Source: Rhodopseudomonas sp. (lineage in GTDB: Bacteria; Pseudomonadota; Alphaproteobacteria; Rhizobiales; Xanthobacteraceae). From it: 64,000 bases of DNA. The stretch is from NCBI GenBank assembly GCA_016124795.1, contig WGNB01000007.1:117278-181277 (forward strand). Direction: 5' to 3'. The notes under the pieces were generated by a model that saw only the letters and a list, made by a program, of their open reading frames with translations, was not told the origin of the DNA and ran no database searches. Shown here one piece after another: positions 60,139 to 64,000 of this stretch; positions within the stretch are counted from its first letter, which is position 1, and each line of letters starts with the position of its first letter. Made by a program: the position numbers and the translations under genes.

Positions 60139-61056
60139 ATGCCGATGATAACGCCAACGATTTTGCGGAACTTTGCCCGGGCGGCCGTAGCGCTTGGCGC
60201 GATCTCAACCATGACCCTTACTGCCCCTTCGATCTCCGTCGCGGCCGACGGCCCGATCGCCGTGGTCGCAGCGGAGAATTTCTACGGCGGCATCGCCCGC
60301 CAGATCGGCGGTGACCGGATCACCGTCACCAGCATCATGAGCAATCCGGACCAGGACCCGCATTTGTTCGAGACCACGCCCGGCATCGTCCGCCAGATCG
60401 CCGACGCCCGCATCGTCATCGTCAATGGCGCCGACTACGACCCCTGGATGGACAAATTGCTCGCTGCGGCGCCTCGCCCCGGCCGCAGCGTCATTCGCGC
60501 CGCCCAACTGGTCGGCGCCACACCCGGTTCCAACCCGCATCTGTGGTACGCACCGGCCACCATGCCGGCGGTTGCCAAAGCCATTGCCGCAACGCTCACC
60601 CAAGCCGACAGCGCGCACGCCGCCGATTACGCCGCGCGACTTAAAACCGTGCTCGGCCAGCTCGACCGCGTCGAACAGCGTGCCGCGCAATTGCGGGCCA
60701 AACACAAAGGCCAGGCCGTCACCGCAACCGAACCGGTTTTCGGATTGATGGCCGAGGCGCTTGGCCTGACCGTGCGCAATCAAGGCTTTCAACTGGCGAT
60801 GATGAACGATACCGAACCGAGCGTCAGCGAGATTGCCGCGTTCGAAGACGACCTGAAGACTCACAAGGTCAAGGCGCTGATCTATAATCGCCAGGTTTCC
60901 GAAAAGCTGACCGAACGCCTGCTCGATATCGCCAGGAAGTCCAAGGTGCCGGTCGTCGCCGTGACAGAGACCCAACCGGCCTACGCGACGTTCCCGGACT
61001 GGATGCTGAGCGAAATGAATGCGCTCGACAAGGCGTTGAGCGGACCGAATTCATAG
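60139..61056 (+). CDS. znuA: Zinc ABC transporter substrate-binding protein (ZnuA-like)
   Basis: The 305-residue protein captures zinc (or manganese) in the periplasm. A signal peptide of about 36 residues ends SVAADG; then come VVAAENFYGGIARQIGG, the ligand His75 in DPHLFE, His134 in NPHLWY, and at the third site E198 in TATEPVFGLMAEALGL where classical ZnuA has His. This Glu variant (TEPVF) occurs in a subgroup of metal-binding proteins; it is stated from memory. There is no histidine-rich loop. ATG 60139 follows GAGGAAGTG and gives a proper signal peptide. It is first in znuABC behind a Zur box. Confidence 0.9.
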   Translation: MPMITPTILRNFARAAVALGAISTMTLTAPSISVAADGPIAVVAAENFYGGIARQIGGDRITVTSIMSNPDQDPHLFETTPGIVRQIADARIVIVNGADYDPWMDKLLAAAPRPGRSVIRAAQLVGATPGSNPHLWYAPATMPAVAKAIAATLTQADSAHAADYAARLKTVLGQLDRVEQRAAQLRAKHKGQAVTATEPVFGLMAEALGLTVRNQGFQLAMMNDTEPSVSEIAAFEDDLKTHKVKALIYNRQVSEKLTERLLDIARKSKVPVVAVTETQPAYATFPDWMLSEMNALDKALSGPNS

Positions 61057-61237
61057 GCCGCCTGTCATTTCCCCACTGCGAAAAGCGGGCCGGCCCCTCG
61101 CGGGCCGCCCGATCATGGCGCTAAAGTTAATTTGTGCGCCGAAGGATTCCGGGCTAGCTCGCTGGTCTCACGTCCCGGAACGTCGCATCGTCTTTGGCCG
61201 ATGACTTTGACCGAGTGCCATCAATCATGAGACCTGC

Positions 61238-62059
61238 ATGACCCCGAGCGTCGAACTCGACCGCACGTCCATCCGGATCGGCGGCCATACCGTTCTCAAG
61301 GATGTCAGCTTCGCGATCCAGCCGGGTGAATTCATCGGCGTGCTCGGTCCGAACGGCGCCGGCAAGACCACCTTGATGCGTTCGATCCTCGGCTTGCTGT
61401 CGCCGCACAGCGGCGCCCTGCGCGTCTTCGGGCGCACGCCGCAACGTGGCGACAGCAGCATCGGCTATCTGCCGCAATTGCGCACCGTGCTGCCGGACCT
61501 GCGTGTGCGGGGCCTCGATTATATTGCCAGTTCGATGCATGGCGAACGCTGGGGCCTGCCTTCGGTCTCCGCCCGCGATCGCGCCATGATCGAAGCGACA
61601 CTTGATGCCGTCGGTGCGCGGAATCTGGCCCAACGCGCCTTGTCGGACATGTCGGGCGGCGAACGGCAACGATTGCTGCTGGCGCAGGCCCTGATCGGCC
61701 AGCCGAAACTATTGCTGCTCGACGAACCCCTGATCAGCCTCGATGCGCGCCATCAGGAAGTCGTCATCGACGTCGTCAGGCAGGTGTGCCGCGAGCGTAA
61801 GATCACCGTGCTGTTCTCGGCGCACGAACTCAATCAACTGCTGGGGTCCATCGACCGCGTCCTTTATCTGGGCAACGGACAGGCCGCGCTCGGCACGGTC
61901 GACGAAGTGGTGACCGCACCGGTTCTGTCGCGCCTTTATGGCACCGACATCGAAGTATTACGCGCCGGCGGCCACATCTTCGTGATGTCGCGCGGCTGCG
62001 ACGTCGAGCGCGTCGAACATACCCACGAACACGATCACGACCACGGACACCATCACTAA
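61238..62059 (+). CDS. znuC: Zinc ABC transporter ATP-binding protein
   Basis: The 273-residue ATPase has Walker A (GPNGAGKTT, about 38-46), signature MSGGERQRLLLAQAL and Walker B (LLLLDEPLISLD). The C-terminal end is a histidine-rich tail (HTHEHDHDHGHHH), a frequent feature of zinc transport proteins in Rhizobiales. It starts 181 bases after znuA, a gap that holds a GC-rich hairpin at about 61088-61115, and ends one base before znuB. It energises zinc import. Confidence 0.92.
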   Translation: MTPSVELDRTSIRIGGHTVLKDVSFAIQPGEFIGVLGPNGAGKTTLMRSILGLLSPHSGALRVFGRTPQRGDSSIGYLPQLRTVLPDLRVRGLDYIASSMHGERWGLPSVSARDRAMIEATLDAVGARNLAQRALSDMSGGERQRLLLAQALIGQPKLLLLDEPLISLDARHQEVVIDVVRQVCRERKITVLFSAHELNQLLGSIDRVLYLGNGQAALGTVDEVVTAPVLSRLYGTDIEVLRAGGHIFVMSRGCDVERVEHTHEHDHDHGHHH

Positions 62060-62060
62060 A

Positions 62061-62858
62061 ATGTTCGCGTATGAATTCATCACCAATGCCTTCGCCGCCG
62101 CCGGCATCGTCGCGGTGGTGTCCGGCGTCATCGGCTATTTCCTGGTCATGCGCGGCCAGACCTTCGCCGGCCACGCGCTGTCGCATATCGGTTTTGCCGG
62201 CGCGACCGGCGCCGGACTGATCGGCCTGCCGCCACTCGCGGGTCTGGTCGGTTTCACGCTGGCCGCCGGCATTGTGATGGGCCTCCTCAGCGAGCGCATC
62301 AGCAACCGCGATGTCGCCATCGGCGTGGTGCTGGCGCTGTCGCTCGGCTTCGGCCTGTTGTTCCTGCACTATTATACGTCATTCGCGACCCAGGCGACCG
62401 CACTGCTCTTCGGCAATGTGTTGGCGGTCGACCGCGCGATGATCGCGACGCTCGCGGTACTCGCCGTCATTACGATGGCGGGACTGGCGGCGATCATGCG
62501 GCCGCTGATCTTCGCGTCGCTGCAGCCCGAACTTGCCGAAGCCAAAGGCGTGCCGATGCGATTCATCGCCACCGCTTTCCTGGCGCTGGTGGCGCTGGCG
62601 GTGTCGGCCTGCGCGCAGATCGTCGGCGTGCTGATGGTGTTCACGCTGATGGTGGGACCCGCCGCCGCGGCACAGCGTCTCACCACACGTTTGTGGAGTG
62701 GCCTCGCCCTGTCGGCCGGGCTGGCGCTCGGCGAAGCCTGGCTCGGCATCGTCATTGCCTATAGGACCGATTGGCCGGTCAGTTTCTGCATCGCGATGTT
62801 GAGTGCGATCGGCTATTTCGTCAGTTTCGGCGTCCGGCAGCGGCACGTAACCGCTTAA
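62061..62858 (+). CDS. znuB: Zinc ABC transporter permease
   Basis: The 265-residue permease has about eight membrane helices and ABC-3 family features: RGQTFAGHALSHIGFAGATGAG (about 32-52, the coupling region near the start) and SERISNRDVAIGVVLALSLGFG. FVSFGVRQRH at the end is a typical tail. It begins one base after the znuC stop, so translation is coupled. This completes the znuABC zinc importer. Confidence 0.93.
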   Translation: MFAYEFITNAFAAAGIVAVVSGVIGYFLVMRGQTFAGHALSHIGFAGATGAGLIGLPPLAGLVGFTLAAGIVMGLLSERISNRDVAIGVVLALSLGFGLLFLHYYTSFATQATALLFGNVLAVDRAMIATLAVLAVITMAGLAAIMRPLIFASLQPELAEAKGVPMRFIATAFLALVALAVSACAQIVGVLMVFTLMVGPAAAAQRLTTRLWSGLALSAGLALGEAWLGIVIAYRTDWPVSFCIAMLSAIGYFVSFGVRQRHVTA

Positions 62859-63061
62859 TTTACCCGCCTTTTATCCCCTGTCGGCGCGATACGGCCGATA
62901 ATGGCACCTCCACGCCCATGATTAGGGCGCATGGCTTGAATGCATTTTTAGACGAACTATAACGATGGGCCAATCGCCAGCCGGCGTCAGGCCCGCTACA
63001 AGAACCGCAAGGCCGCCCGCATCAGGCCGGCTTTTCTATGAAATATGGAGGATTCGCTTCA

Positions 63062-64000
63062 ATGATCAGCACTTCAAAATTCTTGCGTTACGGTCTGCTG
63101 GCAGCTGCCGTCACCCTGGCGCCGATCGGCGCCCAAGCCGATCAATTCATCAACATCCTCACCGGCGGCACCGGCGGTGTCTATTACCCACTCGGCGTTG
63201 CGCTTTCGAAGATCTACGCCGAAAAAATGAAGGGCGTGAAGCCGTCCGTGCAGTCGACCAAGGCGTCGGTCGAAAACCTCAATCTGTTGCAGCAGGGCAA
63301 GGGCGAAATCGCCTTCGCGCTCGGCGACTCGGTCGCCGATGCCTGGAAGGGCAACCCGGAAGTCGGCTTCAAGGCGAAGCTCGACAAGCTGCGCACCGTC
63401 GCCGCGGTCTATTCCAACTACATCCAGATCGCCGCACTCAAGAGCGCCAACATCAACACGCTCGCCGATCTCAAGGGCAAGCGCCTGTCGGTCGGCGCGC
63501 CGAAGTCGGGCACCGAGCTTAACGCCCGCGCCATCCTCGGCGCCGCCGGCATGAGCTACAAGGACCTCGGCAAGGTCGAGTATCTGCCGTTCAGCGAGTC
63601 GGTCGAATTGATGAAGAATCGTCAGCTCGACGCCACCCTGATCTCGGCCGGTCTTGGCGTCTCGGCGATCCGCGATCTCTGCGCCTCGGTCGAATGCACC
63701 ATCGTCGAAGTGCCGAAGTCGGTCGTCGAAAAGCTCGGCACGCCCTATCAGGCAGTCGAGATTCCCGGCGGCACCTATAAAGGCAACGACAAGCCCGTCG
63801 CCGCCGCCGCCGTGCCGAACTACCTGGTCACCCGCGCCGGCCTGTCCGACGACGAGGTTTATCAGATGACCAAGACCATGTTCGAAAACCTCGACAGCCT
63901 GACCGCCGCGCACGCCGCCGCCAAGGCGATCAAGCTCGACACCGCCGGCAAGAACCCGCCGGTGCCGCTGCACCCGGGCGCCGCCAAGTACTACAAGGAA
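63062..64000 (+). CDS. TAXI-type TRAP transporter solute-binding protein (cut by right edge)
   Basis: The 313 visible residues comprise nearly the whole protein: a signal peptide (MISTSKFLRYGLLAAAVTLA, cleavage after GAQA), then FINILTGGTGGVYYPLG and LQQGKGEIAFALGDS, family hallmarks of TAXI proteins, and the C-terminal LHPGAAKYYKE, where such proteins have only a few residues left. The strong ribosome site TATGGAGGA lies 11-18 bases upstream. TAXI systems (with a fused DctQM permease) import organic acids such as glutamate or 2-oxoglutarate. The permease is probably beyond the edge. Confidence 0.93.
   Translation, partial: MISTSKFLRYGLLAAAVTLAPIGAQADQFINILTGGTGGVYYPLGVALSKIYAEKMKGVKPSVQSTKASVENLNLLQQGKGEIAFALGDSVADAWKGNPEVGFKAKLDKLRTVAAVYSNYIQIAALKSANINTLADLKGKRLSVGAPKSGTELNARAILGAAGMSYKDLGKVEYLPFSESVELMKNRQLDATLISAGLGVSAIRDLCASVECTIVEVPKSVVEKLGTPYQAVEIPGGTYKGNDKPVAAAAVPNYLVTRAGLSDDEVYQMTKTMFENLDSLTAAHAAAKAIKLDTAGKNPPVPLHPGAAKYYKE

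Noticed and set aside
61088..61115. GC-rich hairpin between znuA and znuC as a terminator
   Set aside because: No T tract follows, and the znuBC genes depend on the same promoter; it is at most an attenuating structure.

Overview
The window is high-GC DNA from an alphaproteobacterium, most probably a member of the Rhizobiales (Bradyrhizobiaceae/Xanthobacteraceae type). The inference rests on livGHMF-type and TRAP transporters in quantity, a single-chain indolepyruvate ferredoxin oxidoreductase, a homospermidine synthase operon behind an alphaproteobacterial speF-type leader, a Zur box of the alphaproteobacterial form, and short intergenic palindromes of the kind scattered through Bradyrhizobium and Rhodopseudomonas genomes. 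There is no rRNA, tRNA, CRISPR array, prophage or insertion sequence. Genes are dense, with many 1-4 base start/stop overlaps. Species cannot be fixed from the sequence alone.

Layout. 0-8 kb: a lytic transglycosylase cut by the left edge, galU, a MacAB-type efflux operon, a large beta-barrel outer membrane protein and ferrochelatase. 8-11 kb: a complete dctQMP TRAP transporter. 11-24 kb: a catabolic block on the minus strand, with a fused indolepyruvate oxidoreductase, a Crp-family regulator, an acyl-CoA synthetase, a branched-chain-amino-acid-type ABC transporter (G, H, M, binding protein, F) and a PaaK-like ligase; together they suggest uptake and CoA activation of an aromatic or branched organic acid. 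24-32.8 kb: an alpha/beta hydrolase with an ACP-like N-terminal domain, an MFS carrier, an ABC-2 exporter, a TRAP binding protein with no signal peptide, a class II aldolase-like protein and an OmpA-domain protein. 32.9-36.8 kb: an operon of TRAP permeases (no binding protein), an SDR and an acyl-CoA dehydrogenase.

36.9-42.3 kb: a deaminase and a cobalt-type nitrile hydratase operon (alpha, beta, accessory protein), faced by a NicO-family metal permease, its DUF1007 partner and a CDF metal exporter; palindromic repeats punctuate this block. 42.3-49.1 kb: a gamma-glutamyltransferase homologue, an M3 oligopeptidase, a DUF892 ferritin-like protein and a heavy-metal P-type ATPase. 49.2-53.1 kb: the polyamine operon, made of a structured leader, ornithine decarboxylase, a GNAT acetyltransferase and homospermidine synthase, which converts ornithine to putrescine to homospermidine. 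53.1-59.9 kb: a LysR/SDR divergent pair, a COG0523 GTPase with a WD40 partner, an L,D-transpeptidase and small unknown proteins. 60-62.9 kb: a Zur-box-controlled znuABC zinc importer. The right edge cuts a TAXI-type TRAP binding protein just before its end.

A recurring theme is transition-metal handling: five proteins carry histidine runs (nitrile hydratase alpha, NicO permease, CDF, COG0523 GTPase, ZnuC). The most interesting points are the metal-supply genes around the cobalt nitrile hydratase, the long structured leader of ornithine decarboxylase, the ACP-like/hydrolase fusion, an SDR lacking its catalytic residues, and a TRAP binding protein without a signal peptide near a TRAP permease pair without a binding protein.
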